Source of the DNA: Aquimarina megaterium XH134
Lineage (GTDB): Bacteria; Bacteroidota; Bacteroidia; Flavobacteriales; Flavobacteriaceae
Direction: 5' to 3'
DNA length: 64,000 nucleotides
NCBI RefSeq assembly: GCF_000520975.1
Contig: NZ_JACB01000029.1
Coordinates: forward strand, 1 to 64,000
This document shows positions 9,599-21,100 of the stretch, one piece after another (within the stretch, counting starts at the first letter, position 1; the number at the start of each line of letters is the position of its first letter). Position numbers and translations under genes: made by a program. Below the pieces are notes generated by a model. The model searched no databases. It saw only the letters and a program-made list of their open reading frames with translations, and had not been told where the DNA came from.

Positions 9599-12500
9599 TT
9601 AGTGTTTTTGAAGTACTTTTTGCTTTACGGTAGATTTTTTTGATGTAGTCTTATTGAAAAAAGCATTTATTTTTTTAGCAATCTTTTTGCTATTATTCTT
9701 ATCAATAATTGAAAAGTGATTAGCTTCAATAGGATCGATAAGGATCGGCTTATGTAATAATGCATTCCAACCATAATCTTCGGGAGCATTTTTATATGCA
9801 TCCATATAACCATCTGTGGCTTTAAAAAGCAATATTTCTATTTCTTCTGGTAATTTTATAGGCGTATAAGCGCGACAATATTTATCATTCGCAATTGTGG
9901 TGTAGATACTTGTCGCCAATTGTTCTTTCGGAAAATTAAATCCTAGATTCTTAACGTTGTCATATATATAATCAACAATTTCGTTTTCAGGAACCTGCTT
10001 TAATTGCTCTGCATCCAAGATCACGTTCTGACCAGATGCGTTAATGAAAATAGATTTAATCCCTTCTACTAAATCATCAATCATATGACCACCTGCTATT
10101 GTAGGAGACATACAATCCACAAGTATTAAAGCTTCTATCGTTTCTTTTTGATCCAATAAAATCCTAGCCATTTCGTAGGCAATTGTACCGCCATTAGAAA
10201 ACCCCAGTAGACGGTATGGCCCGGTAGACTGTACTTCTTTAATTGCTTCTATATTGGCTTTAGCTATAGCTTCTACACTATCAAGAGTAGTATTTTCTTT
10301 TGTAATCCCTACCGGTTCTAAACCATAGAATGGTTGTTTTATTCCTAATGCTGAAATAAGGTGTTGCAAGGTTATTATATTTCCATCTGCACCCGGAACT
10401 GCAAAAACAGGTCGTTTCTTACCTTTTACTTGCATAGGCACTAATGTTTTACGCATAAGTCCAGGTGTTGATTCGTTTGATTTTGATTCTTTTTCACTTA
10501 TACTTTTACTTTTATGCTCCTTATCATTTGTAACTTGTATCTTTTCAACTTTTTCCAAATGGTTCTCTACTACATACTGAGTAAGAGTTTTAATTTCTGA
10601 ATTATTAAATAGAATAGCTGGTGAAATATTAATTTCTAATAAATCGTTGACCTGAGCGATCATGGTTATCAGCCCAATAGAGTTCATTCCTAAGTCTAGG
10701 AAGTTACTATCTTCAGATATTTTTTCAATTGGTTTTTTTATTTGCAAGGCTATTTCCTGTTTCAGGAAAAGCTTTATTTTTTCAGTGGGTTTCATAAGGT
10801 TAATTTCCACACCGTTATCAGACCTGAAAAAGAACCACTCTGCCTGTACAGGATTTTCGTTAATTACCTGAATATCATTATTCTTTATACTTTTTGATAC
10901 TGGCGGTTTTTCTTTAGAATCTAATTTTTCTATATCATCTATGTCAACCCAATATCTTTCTTTGGCAAAAGGATAATCTGGTAAAGATACTGGGTGTACT
11001 TTTTTGTTTGTCCAGACCATGGTCCAATCTATATGAAGACCGCTGGTCCAAAGTTGTGCAAGCTGCTCCCACTTTACAGCCTTTAGACTTTGCTCAACCA
11101 TAGTACTTATCATATCTTTTGTTAAGATTTTGATAATTCCGTTTTCTTTATTACGATTGATATTTCCGTAAAAGATTCCTTCCTTTTCCAATGATGTTTC
11201 CTTACCCGAATTTTTGATCATGATCAACTTTTCAAGCAAATCTGTGTGGGAGGAAACAACTATAGACAATCTTTCATCCATGGCATCACGACCTACCTGT
11301 AGAGTATAGATCAAATCTTCTAAAGATGAATCAGTCTTAGTATTAGATAAATAATCAATATAGTTATCAATGTATTGATCCAAACGTTCACCATCTTTTG
11401 CAGAAAGAACAAATAACTGAGATGACGTTGTAGTTTCTATTTTGGATATTGGTGCTTTAATGGGATATTCCTCTAAAACAATATGCAAATTAACTCCACT
11501 ATCTGCAAAAGAATTAAGCCCCGCCCTAATTGGAGTATCATTATGCTCGCGTAATATATCAAAAGGTAACTCTTTATTAGCTATGTATAAAGGATGAGAG
11601 GTATTATCAATATCTATAAAGGTATTTATCTTTTTTCCTGATATGGTCATCGGAAACTTTTTGTGATATAGTGAAAGTGCCAGTTTAATAAAACTAGCCA
11701 ATCCACTAACGGCCTCCAGATTTCCTATATTTCCTTTTACACTACCTAAAGCGCATTCTTTTTCTTTTGACTTATGTTCTCTAAATACATTTTTAATTCC
11801 CTCATATTCAAAAGAATCTCCCCATTTTGTCGCGTACCCATCAACTTCGATGTAGTTTATTGATTCTGGGGTTATTGAAGCCTTTTGATAGCAATTAGTA
11901 ATAACATTGGTAATCGCTTCATGTTTTACTTCTGACAAAAATCTGGCATTACCTCTATTATTCTGATGACTGGTTTTGATAACACCATAAATTCTGTTAT
12001 TATCTTTTTTGGCGTCATCCAATCTTTTTAGAACAACGGCTGCTACTCCTTCTCCTCGAGTAAAACCATTAGCTTCATCATCAAAAACTCCACATGTTCC
12101 TGTAGGTGATAACATACCATATTGTGATAATGAGATATAATCATCTTCAAATAAATTTAAAGACACACCTCCTACAACTGCGGTACTGCATTCATTATTT
12201 AGTAATGAGTAATAGGCTCTATTAATTGCTACTGCAGATCCTGCACAGTTAACATTTATAGATTCACTAGGTCCATAAAAATCAAACAAAAACGAAAGTC
12301 TGTTTGCCAGATAATATGTAGGGCTTGAAGAGCTGAAAACAGGCCCATATTTACCTACTGGTATTTTATTTATGTTCTTTCTTAGATAATTTTCATATTC
12401 TGAATATTCATAAGCAACATATATAGCTGTATCGGACCCGGCTAATTTTTTAGGTGCTACACCTGCATCTTGAAATGCTTTATAGACCTCTTGTATCAGC

Positions 12501-13396
12501 AATCTCTCCTGAGGATCCATCAGTATTGCTTCTTCTGGATCAAGGTCAAAAAATTTCGGATCAAAACAATCAATGTCATTGATCATTGCCCCCCATTTAG
12601 AGATTGTCTTGCCTGGGGAGACCGATTCTTCATAATAATCTTCCCAATTCCATCTTGATTTCGAAATTTCATTGATGCTATTTTTACCATCAACCAGGTT
12701 TTCCCAAAATGTCTGAATATTAGGTGCATCCGGAAAATTGCAACTAAGACCAACAATAGCTATATCGCAGTTTTGGGATGATGGTTTAGCTGGCACATTT
12801 GCAATGGGCATCTGTTTTTCCTTTCCATTGAAATCATTCTCATTACTTTGATCAAAATTGTTGTAATACTGCATCAAATCATCACTATGATGAGATAACA
12901 AAACATCTACTATTTCATCAATCGATCTAAAAGAAAGGTGTGACAGATCTATCTTATATTTTTGATCTATAAAATGTAGTAATTTATGATAAGATTCTTT
13001 AACAGATCTTCTACCGCTAGATGTTCGATCTCTTGTAGAATTTGAGTTGATGTTTTTTTCGGTTGTCGGACTTTTGACTGCTGATTTTATCTGTATTTCT
13101 GGTGAATTATTTGTCTCAGGCACATTGTCTATATCATCCGTTTTGACACTGATTATTTCCTCTTCCAGTAAATCAGCAAGTTCTTGAGTTGTGTTTACAT
13201 TTACGAATTTTGAAGGGGATAGTGTAATGTTAAACTTACGGGATATTTTATTGATCAATTCCATAGAGATAATGGAGTCAATACCAAAATCCTCGAAATT
13301 AGCATTAGGATCTAATTTCCCTGCAGGGAGTCGTAATGTGGTTTCAAAGATCGTTATGATCTCTTGTAAAACATTTTGAGTTATTGCTACTGTCAT
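9599..13396 (-). CDS. Terminal PKS: ACP - KS0 (both catalytic His lost) - ACP - thioesterase
   Basis: 1265 residues. ACP1 has GIDSI with Ser41. A second ACP-like half follows at 131-180 without an attachment serine. The KS fold spans 210-645: Cys384 is kept but in an altered motif (VNCAGSAV), the HGTGT histidine is Asp519 (VDGYAT), and the second histidine is Asn559 (NIGNLE). It should therefore be unable to decarboxylate malonyl units and may only transfer chains (KS0). The post-KS motif LPDYPFAKERYW is at 805-816, with no AT. ACP2 has LGMNSI, Ser906. A type I thioesterase spans about 990-1240, with nucleophile Ser1067 (GFSNGG) and His1227. This polypeptide ends the assembly line and releases the product. 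Its start overlaps the aminotransferase stop (ATGA), which implies translational coupling. Confidence 0.95.
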   Translation of the reverse strand: MTVAITQNVLQEIITIFETTLRLPAGKLDPNANFEDFGIDSIISMELINKISRKFNITLSPSKFVNVNTTQELADLLEEEIISVKTDDIDNVPETNNSPEIQIKSAVKSPTTEKNINSNSTRDRTSSGRRSVKESYHKLLHFIDQKYKIDLSHLSFRSIDEIVDVLLSHHSDDLMQYYNNFDQSNENDFNGKEKQMPIANVPAKPSSQNCDIAIVGLSCNFPDAPNIQTFWENLVDGKNSINEISKSRWNWEDYYEESVSPGKTISKWGAMINDIDCFDPKFFDLDPEEAILMDPQERLLIQEVYKAFQDAGVAPKKLAGSDTAIYVAYEYSEYENYLRKNINKIPVGKYGPVFSSSSPTYYLANRLSFLFDFYGPSESINVNCAGSAVAINRAYYSLLNNECSTAVVGGVSLNLFEDDYISLSQYGMLSPTGTCGVFDDEANGFTRGEGVAAVVLKRLDDAKKDNNRIYGVIKTSHQNNRGNARFLSEVKHEAITNVITNCYQKASITPESINYIEVDGYATKWGDSFEYEGIKNVFREHKSKEKECALGSVKGNIGNLEAVSGLASFIKLALSLYHKKFPMTISGKKINTFIDIDNTSHPLYIANKELPFDILREHNDTPIRAGLNSFADSGVNLHIVLEEYPIKAPISKIETTTSSQLFVLSAKDGERLDQYIDNYIDYLSNTKTDSSLEDLIYTLQVGRDAMDERLSIVVSSHTDLLEKLIMIKNSGKETSLEKEGIFYGNINRNKENGIIKILTKDMISTMVEQSLKAVKWEQLAQLWTSGLHIDWTMVWTNKKVHPVSLPDYPFAKERYWVDIDDIEKLDSKEKPPVSKSIKNNDIQVINENPVQAEWFFFRSDNGVEINLMKPTEKIKLFLKQEIALQIKKPIEKISEDSNFLDLGMNSIGLITMIAQVNDLLEINISPAILFNNSEIKTLTQYVVENHLEKVEKIQVTNDKEHKSKSISEKESKSNESTPGLMRKTLVPMQVKGKKRPVFAVPGADGNIITLQHLISALGIKQPFYGLEPVGITKENTTLDSVEAIAKANIEAIKEVQSTGPYRLLGFSNGGTIAYEMARILLDQKETIEALILVDCMSPTIAGGHMIDDLVEGIKSIFINASGQNVILDAEQLKQVPENEIVDYIYDNVKNLGFNFPKEQLATSIYTTIANDKYCRAYTPIKLPEEIEILLFKATDGYMDAYKNAPEDYGWNALLHKPILIDPIEANHFSIIDKNNSKKIAKKINAFFNKTTSKKSTVKQKVLQKH

Positions 13397-15162
13397 ATTG
13401 TTACTCCTTTTTCTTGAAAATTATTCAAATCGGATATAATTAATTTTCTTAATTTTTCCATTTGATCATTTTTTTTGACCCCTTGTTCGGGATCGTTTAT
13501 TCTGTCCTGAATGGCAGCTGCTACTGGTAGAATATCTTCTACTATTTCATCTTCTTCAATATTATCAGATATATAAAAGAAGTTTTGTTTCAATAGCGTA
13601 TCAATACTTTTTTTTACAATTCTTATAATAGATTTAATATCCTTATCAGAGTGCGCTAATGTTAAAAAACAGTTGCCTGAAGGGCTGGTTTCAACACCAT
13701 TTATTCTCATCAAAACAAAAACTAACTCTTTTACTACTCCATTGGGATCATCAAGAAATTTAAATCTGAATAATGAGCTGAAATACTCGATTATTAATGG
13801 CACATTTTTAATCTTAAAAAAAGAATTCAATTCTTCGCACATGAGTCTGGTCTTTTCATTCAATTCCTGTAAGAAGTCAGAATTCGACTCACCAGTTTTG
13901 TTTCCTGAAGTTGAACACCTTTTTTTAAATTCGATGAGTATTGCTAGTGTTGCAGCTAGTTTAATTGGGTTTCTTGTATGCGTGCCAGCCATAAGTGCTT
14001 TTTTAACACTGGGCATCGAATCATCATCATAGTCAAATGATCCCCCGTCTACATAATTCATGTATTTGGTAAATCCTGCGATCATTCCAGAAGGCATTCC
14101 TCCTGCCGGAACTTTTCCATAGGTAGCAAGGTCTCCTTTAATCTTCCAAAGCCCCTGTACTCCGCTACTAGAAGCCCTAAATCCTGTGATCATTTCGTCC
14201 ATTATTAATAGAATATTTTTTTCAAGAGTTAACTTGCGTACCTCCTTTAGGAATTCGACAGGCTGATTACTTGGATTTCTCGATTGTACGGGTTCTACCA
14301 GAATCCCGGCAATTTCGTGTGCTCTATCTTCTATAATATCCAGATCGTCCATGTTTCCATAATCCAGAACAATAAGCTCATCGGCAAATTCCTGAACCAT
14401 TCCCAGTCCCATTGCTATACTATTGCCAAACTGATCTTTGGCTGCAAGTACTGTATCAGATAACCCATGATAGGCTCCTTCAAAAATTACTATTTTTTTC
14501 TTTTGAGTAGCTGCACGAGCAATCCTTACTGCCCACATAACTGCTTCTGTACCAGATTGTGTAAAGAGCACCCTTTCGTGGCCTGTAAGTTCACTAAAAA
14601 GTTTGGTTGCCTGAGAGAGCTCTTCTGTATACCCTACCAAAGGATATCCCTTATCCAACCGTTTTGAGATAGCTTCTTTTATAAAGTCTGGTTGATGACC
14701 AAATAAGTTAACTCCATTATCACTAGCGATATCAATATATTTATTGCCATCAATATCATAAAGGTATGCTCCATCACCCTTGCTATATGTTAGATGAAAT
14801 TGTAAGCGTTTTAACGCTTTTTTCAATCCTCCGGTTCTTCTTTGGTCTACAAAATATGTCTGACACTCGGATGCATTTTCTTTGGATTTTGATGCAATTT
14901 TTTCCAGTTTCTGAGCCATTTGATCAATGAATCCTTTATGTTCTTCATTTAACTGAAGCTCGGTCACTGCTTTAAGTGTATTATCTTTTTTTTCAGAAAA
15001 GTTATTCTCAACCGAGTTAGCATTATTTGACAAATGCGTTTTTAGTTTAGAAACCAAATAACTTTTCTCTTTTTCGGGTAATTCTTCAAAAAATCTTAAA
15101 GCTTCTTTCTTCTCTATTTCCTTTGAAACAATTTTTTCCAATATATCGTCGATTGCTATCAT
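13393..15162 (-). CDS. Class III PLP aminotransferase (GSAM-like) acting with the PKS
   Basis: 589 residues. Residues 1-95 are helical and charged and may dock to the PKS proteins. Residues 100-520 form a fold-type-I class III aminotransferase close to glutamate-1-semialdehyde aminomutase. Visible are the phosphate-binding stretch TQSGTEAVMWA (201-211), the pyridine-binding Asp322 (LLIMDEMITGF) and the PLP lysine Lys350 (YGKVPAGGMP). In NRPS/PKS systems such as mycosubtilin, this type of domain converts a beta-keto acyl thioester to a beta-amine. The gene lies between a PKS that ends in KS plus a dead DH and a PKS that starts with an ACP. It is therefore placed to aminate the beta-keto intermediate made by the last active KS. 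15 bp after PKS A, overlapping PKS B by 4 bp. Confidence 0.93.
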   Translation of the reverse strand: MIAIDDILEKIVSKEIEKKEALRFFEELPEKEKSYLVSKLKTHLSNNANSVENNFSEKKDNTLKAVTELQLNEEHKGFIDQMAQKLEKIASKSKENASECQTYFVDQRRTGGLKKALKRLQFHLTYSKGDGAYLYDIDGNKYIDIASDNGVNLFGHQPDFIKEAISKRLDKGYPLVGYTEELSQATKLFSELTGHERVLFTQSGTEAVMWAVRIARAATQKKKIVIFEGAYHGLSDTVLAAKDQFGNSIAMGLGMVQEFADELIVLDYGNMDDLDIIEDRAHEIAGILVEPVQSRNPSNQPVEFLKEVRKLTLEKNILLIMDEMITGFRASSSGVQGLWKIKGDLATYGKVPAGGMPSGMIAGFTKYMNYVDGGSFDYDDDSMPSVKKALMAGTHTRNPIKLAATLAILIEFKKRCSTSGNKTGESNSDFLQELNEKTRLMCEELNSFFKIKNVPLIIEYFSSLFRFKFLDDPNGVVKELVFVLMRINGVETSPSGNCFLTLAHSDKDIKSIIRIVKKSIDTLLKQNFFYISDNIEEDEIVEDILPVAAAIQDRINDPEQGVKKNDQMEKLRKLIISDLNNFQEKGVTI

Positions 15163-15177
15163 GACCTTATCTTTACT

Positions 15178-18100
15178 TTAGTATACATCCTTTAATAATT
15201 TATCAAAACTTACAGTGTGATCTTCTGTATCAGTATATTCTGTTTGGTTTGAATCATAATTCTGTATGGCGTTTATTAACATTTCAAAATCCTTATGTGA
15301 ATTTTTAATAGACTGCTTATGTAAAGAGTTATCGAATGACAAAGACTTCATTTTAATACATATCTCTCCTGATACATTGGTGAGGTCAATATCTATATTC
15401 ACTATATCATCTTCTGGTTTACTTCCCTTTGAGTATCGTACCCAGGCATATAATTCTTTTTGGTAAGGAGAAAACAACTTCATAGATCCTATGTCAACAG
15501 GTAATATGGGTTGATTTAATTTAGGATTCAGATCGGTTAATAAACCGATTCCCAATTGTAACGAACTCTCTAGCAGACTCGGATGAAGAGTGTAGTTTTC
15601 ATAATCGTCTACTATAGTTTCTGGTAAACTTAATAGAGCAAGGATCTGATCTTCTCCTTTATAAAAGTTTTTTATTCCTTTAAAAGAAGAGCCATAACTC
15701 ATATCCATTTGCTTTAAAATGTGATAAAGTTTTTCTGCATCCAATAGTTCTGCTGCAAAATAAGTTTTAAGTTGTACGATATCAATCTTTGTTGAAGTTT
15801 GATTTGCTCCCATGACAACTTCTCCCTGGCAATGAATTATTTCTTTTTCTCCTTCTGTACTATAAATTTCATAGTCAACTCCTTTATAATCATTTTCAAA
15901 AAGGGATATATTGACTTCTTTGTTTTCTTTAAGAGTAAGCAGGTGTGCCCAAGAAGTATTTCGTAATTCTAGAGATATAGATTCATTAAGATCCGGCATT
16001 GCATTTTTTACTGCTACATATGCCATTTCTAAACAAGCAGTAAAAGGCATTACGTTTTGCTGTTGTATCTTACAATCTTTTACAAAAAATTCTTTACCAC
16101 TAAAAATAGAAGTATAACATTGCTGGTTTAGTGTAGAGGAGTTATAATGTAACAACGGATGAAGTTTTTCAAATTCCCCTTCAGATTTCAATTTTTCACT
16201 ATCTGCCAAATTAAACCAGTATCTCTCACGAGCAAAAGGGTATGTTGGTAAACTAATACGTCTTGGCTTTATTTGTTCATAAAATTGTACCCAATCTATA
16301 TCAATACCCATTACCCAAGCTTCGGCTAGCTTAGAATAATTCTTATCATTAATGTACTTATTTATCTGGTTCTCTGAGAAGTCATTACTTTCTGTGGAGT
16401 CTATTACAGCTGCACTATTTTGTTTAATTCTATCATAGAAAATATCTTCAAGGTTTTCTTTTTGATTTAGGTAGTCTGAAAGTTTCTCTTTCAGTTCTTC
16501 AATAGAAAGTACTACCAGTGCCAATCGTTCATTCATCTCATCTCTTCCTACCTGAAGTGTAAAAGCAAGATCAATAATATTAATATCGTGTTTTTCTATA
16601 TGGTTATATAGTAATTGAGCGTATGCTTTAAGTCGATCTTCAGTTTTTGCTGAAAGTACAATGATATGTGATTCATCTGATTGAACTTGTGAATGGTCTT
16701 CTTTCTCAATATATTCTTCTAAAACGATATGTGAATTTGCTCCTCCAAAACCAAACGAGCTTACTCCTGCTCTTCTTGGTAGAGTGTTATCCTGATCATC
16801 CTTTATAACCTCCCAATTTTGTGTTTTATCTACAATGTAGAGTGGGCTATCTTTAAGATTGATATACGGATTGAGTTCTTCAAAATGAAGCGTTGCTGGT
16901 ATTTTTTTATGCTTAAGAGATAGTAGTACTTTCAGTACTCCTGCTATTCCGGCTGCTGTCTCCAGGTGACCAATATTAGTTTTTACAGAAGACAAACCAC
17001 AGTGAGGAGTTTTTGCAGGAACTTTATCATGTTTTTTATATAATTCTGAAAATGTTTTATTCAACGCCTGAATTTCAATAGGATCTCCCAAACTGGTACC
17101 TGTACCGTGGCATTCGATATATCCCACCGTCGAGGGATCAATATGAGCCTTTTCATAAGCTTCAACAAGCAAATCAGTTTGAGCTACAGGATTAGGTGCT
17201 GTAAGCATGGTAACCTTTCCTCCGTGATTTTCGGTAGTTGCTTTAATAACAGCATAAATATGATCTCTATCGGCTTCTGCCTTATCCAGAGGTTTAAGAA
17301 ATATAGCTCCTGAGCCTTCTCCTCTTACATATCCATTTGCACTCTTGTCAAAGGTTTTGCATTTACCATCGCCACTTAACATACCTGCCATTCCAAATGA
17401 TATATAAGCTGCAGGTGTAAGCATTAGCTGTACTCCTCCAACTATAGCCATATCACAACTTCCAGTATGTATTGATTCTATTGCTCTATGAACTGCAATC
17501 AAAGAACTGGAACACGCTGTATCCAGTGGAGCACTTGGTCCGCGAAGATTTAACAGGAAAGAAACCCGGTTGACCAATACAGAATGTGAATTTCCTGAGG
17601 CGGTATATCCATCAAGCGGAATTTGATTATCTACTAGTGAATCGGCATAATCCCTTGTTGCCACTCCAACAAATAGCCCTGTTTTGGTACCCGATAGATC
17701 AGAAACTTTATGCCCCGAATCCTCAATAGCTTTCCAGACAGTTTCTAAAAATATTCGCTGTTGCGGGTCCATCATTTCGGCTTCTCTAGGAGAAATACCG
17801 AAAAATGAAGGATCGAATTTATCTACATCACTCATAAAACCTCCCCATTTAGAATTGGTTTTATTTTTCTCTGTAAAAGGATCTCCATCGTAATCCTCCC
17901 AATTCCATCGATCTTCAGGAATCACAGTAATTAAATTCTTTTCATTCTCCAGGTTTTCCCAGAATTCTTCCAGATTTTCTGACCCTGGCATAACGCCACT
18001 CATACCTACTATAGCAATAGGTTGATCTATAAAACGGCTTTCTGTGGATAGTTCTATTCCCGAAGATTGAGGAGATTGTGGATCCAATGCACTTGCATTC

Positions 18101-21100
18101 CACCCTTTATTGATACCATATATGCCTTTTTCCGTATCTGATTGTTGCTCTTTTCCTTTTGTTGGTTGACTAACTTCTTTCCTAGCATCAGAGGAAGAAG
18201 CACCTCCTGAAACTTTATGAGTTTTCTGTACTTCATTCTTATGTTCTCTGGAGAGGAATGTTGCTATTTCTTTAATTGATGGATATTCAAAAAAGAGTAC
18301 CGGAGTTATATCCAATTCATAAAGTTCGTTGATTCTGTTTGAATACGTTGTCAAACCTATAGAATCAAACCCTAAATCCAATAATATCTTATCATACGAA
18401 ATATCTTCAGGGTCCAGTTTCAACATCTCCATAACAATTTCGGATAATGCATTCCGAACCATTGTAAATAATTCTTTATCTGCTTGTTGATCCACCAGTA
18501 CTTCAGAATCTGTTGAAGTTTCGGAGTCGATTACCTCAGCTTTCGAAGTTTCCTGCTCGTTAATACCCCAGGCTCTTTCTATTTTTTCCTGTACTCCTTC
18601 TAATACAACAAATTGTGCTTTTTGGGTATGAAGACCTTTTTCAAATGCTTCCAGGCCAGTTTTGATACTTAAAGGTTTTATCCCGAGATTCTTTTTAAAG
18701 AAAATTTCAGTTTGTTCATCCAACCTCATTCCACCATCTGCCCATAAAGACCAATTAAGGCTTAATGTCACTCCTGATCTTTCTCCTTTTCCCTGTAAGA
18801 ATTTACGTTTCTCTGCAAAGGAATCCATAAAGTGATTTGCGAACGAATAATCACACTGTCCTGCATTTCCTCCGACAGCCGCAAGAGATGAAAACGTTAC
18901 AAAAAAGTCCAGATCTTCATCTTTGGTTACGCTATCCAAATACAACGTTCCGTAAACTTTGGGAGCAAAAACCGCTTCCATTTCTTCACGTGTTTTATTC
19001 CTTATGTATGAATCTCTCAAAACACCTGCACTATGAATAATCCCGTTAATTTCCCCGAACTTCGATTTGGTCTCCTTAATCAGGTTCTCTACATCTTTAG
19101 ATATCGAAACATCTGCTGGTATATATATTACTTCTGCACCAGCTTCGCTTAATTTATCTAATTTGATTTTACGTTCATCTGAGAGTTTCGATCTCCCGGT
19201 AAGTACTAACCGTGCTTTACATTGAGCAGCTAAATATTCTGCAAATATAAGTCCCAATCCTCCTGCACCACCAGTAATAATATATACTCCGTTTTCTTTT
19301 AGCCCAAAACTATCAGTCGTATCAGCATCTTTATCCTGAAGTAGAGAAAACTCTTTTACTTTTCTGATATAACGTTCTTCTTCCTGATAACGAATTGTCA
19401 TTTCGTTAGAATTATCAGAATGTAATTCGGTTAAAGCTATATCCAGAATTTTATCATAGGAATTCTTTGATTGCTGGATTTCTAGAATCCTACAATACAA
19501 TTTTGGATGCTCCATCTGAAGGGTTTTAGCAAAGCCATTTATCGCTTCATGATGCGGTTGAGTAGCATCTATTTGCCCTAAATACAGATATAATAATTGA
19601 ATATTGTCTAGTTTTTGTTCTATCAAAGATTGACAGAGAATAAGGAATGAATAAATTCCATAGTCAAAAGATTTCTCAATAAAACCTTCGTTATATTCGT
19701 CACCGTCCTTTAACTCATCACCTATCGGCCAGGCAAAGCATATTTTTTTGATGACCTCTTTATTCAAAGCTTCAAAAAGCTTCTTAAAATCTGCTGGATT
19801 TTTCGGATTGACCTTATATCTATGGTTTCCAAATTTCTTATACTCATCTCCTGGTTCGATCAGTATAATATCTTCATTCTTTTTATAACGATCCTTATAA
19901 ACTTTTTGAAGTTTTTCATCTGGGCTGAAAAGTAAAATAGCCCCTGATTCATTAGCTAATACTTTTTCTTGTTCTAAAGGAGATTTCTGCCATTCATGAG
20001 AGTAATATAATTTTGAATATTCCTCTTCTTCTTTAATTTGATCTGGTTTTTCGTGAACACTAACCAGTGGAACTCCTATAGATTCTCTGATTTTCACAAG
20101 TATCATTCCATCCTCATCCACAATAAAAACATTCACTTTGGAAACCTTTGATCCTGGATCATCTACTTTTTTGACATAACTAAAACATTTTGGTTTCAGC
20201 GGTTGTAAAACTTCGACTTCACCGATTGAATACGGTACAAACATTTCACCTGTTTGTGCTCCTAGTTGTGCCGCCATACCTGCCTGAAAAGAACCATCTA
20301 CAAGCGAAGGATGGAGCAAGTAATCATTAAAATCATTGTTTCGGATTTCAGGAATAAGAAGCTCTCCTAATATTTCATCATCGTTTTTGAAAATATCCTG
20401 AAGCACTTGAAAACTAGGTCCTAAATCTAGTCCTAATGACTTAAAAAGTGGATACGCTTCCTTACCATGGGTAACTTTTGCACATCTTGTACGAATCTCT
20501 TCTAAATCAATATATTCGGGTTCTGCAGTTAACTCCTCATGAGTTGCATATATAAGTTTTCCTTGCGAATATATTTGCTTTGTATTATTCTCTTCTTCAC
20601 TAAATACTTCAAAATGTACTAATCCTCCGTTAGGTTTCAATTCTATACATACTTCTCTGGGTACCGAATCAACTACAGTGAGCGGGCTTAACCAGAGAAT
20701 ATTTTTAATTATTTGAACCTTTCTTCCGGTTGCCAGTTCTCCTGCTTTACGTGCAAAATCCAGATAAGCAACACCTGGTAAAGTAGGAATTTCAGATACC
20801 AAGTGATCATATATAAAGAAATCCTTATCGTGAAAGGTTTTTTTGAAAACCTGTCTTTCGAATGTTGACTCATTAGAATCGATTAACGGATGAAGAGCAG
20901 TGGTTGAATGCAAGCTAAGGTTGGATGATTTTGAAGTATCAGAAATCCAATGTCTTTTATCTGCAAAAGGATAAGTTGGTAAAGAAATCTTTGCTCCTGC
21001 TTCTAGGTCTTGTATTCCTTGCCAATCTGCAAGAAATCCAACACTCCAGAGTTGTGCTAGCTTACTTAGGTCTCCACTCTGGGACAGGAACTTAATAAAT

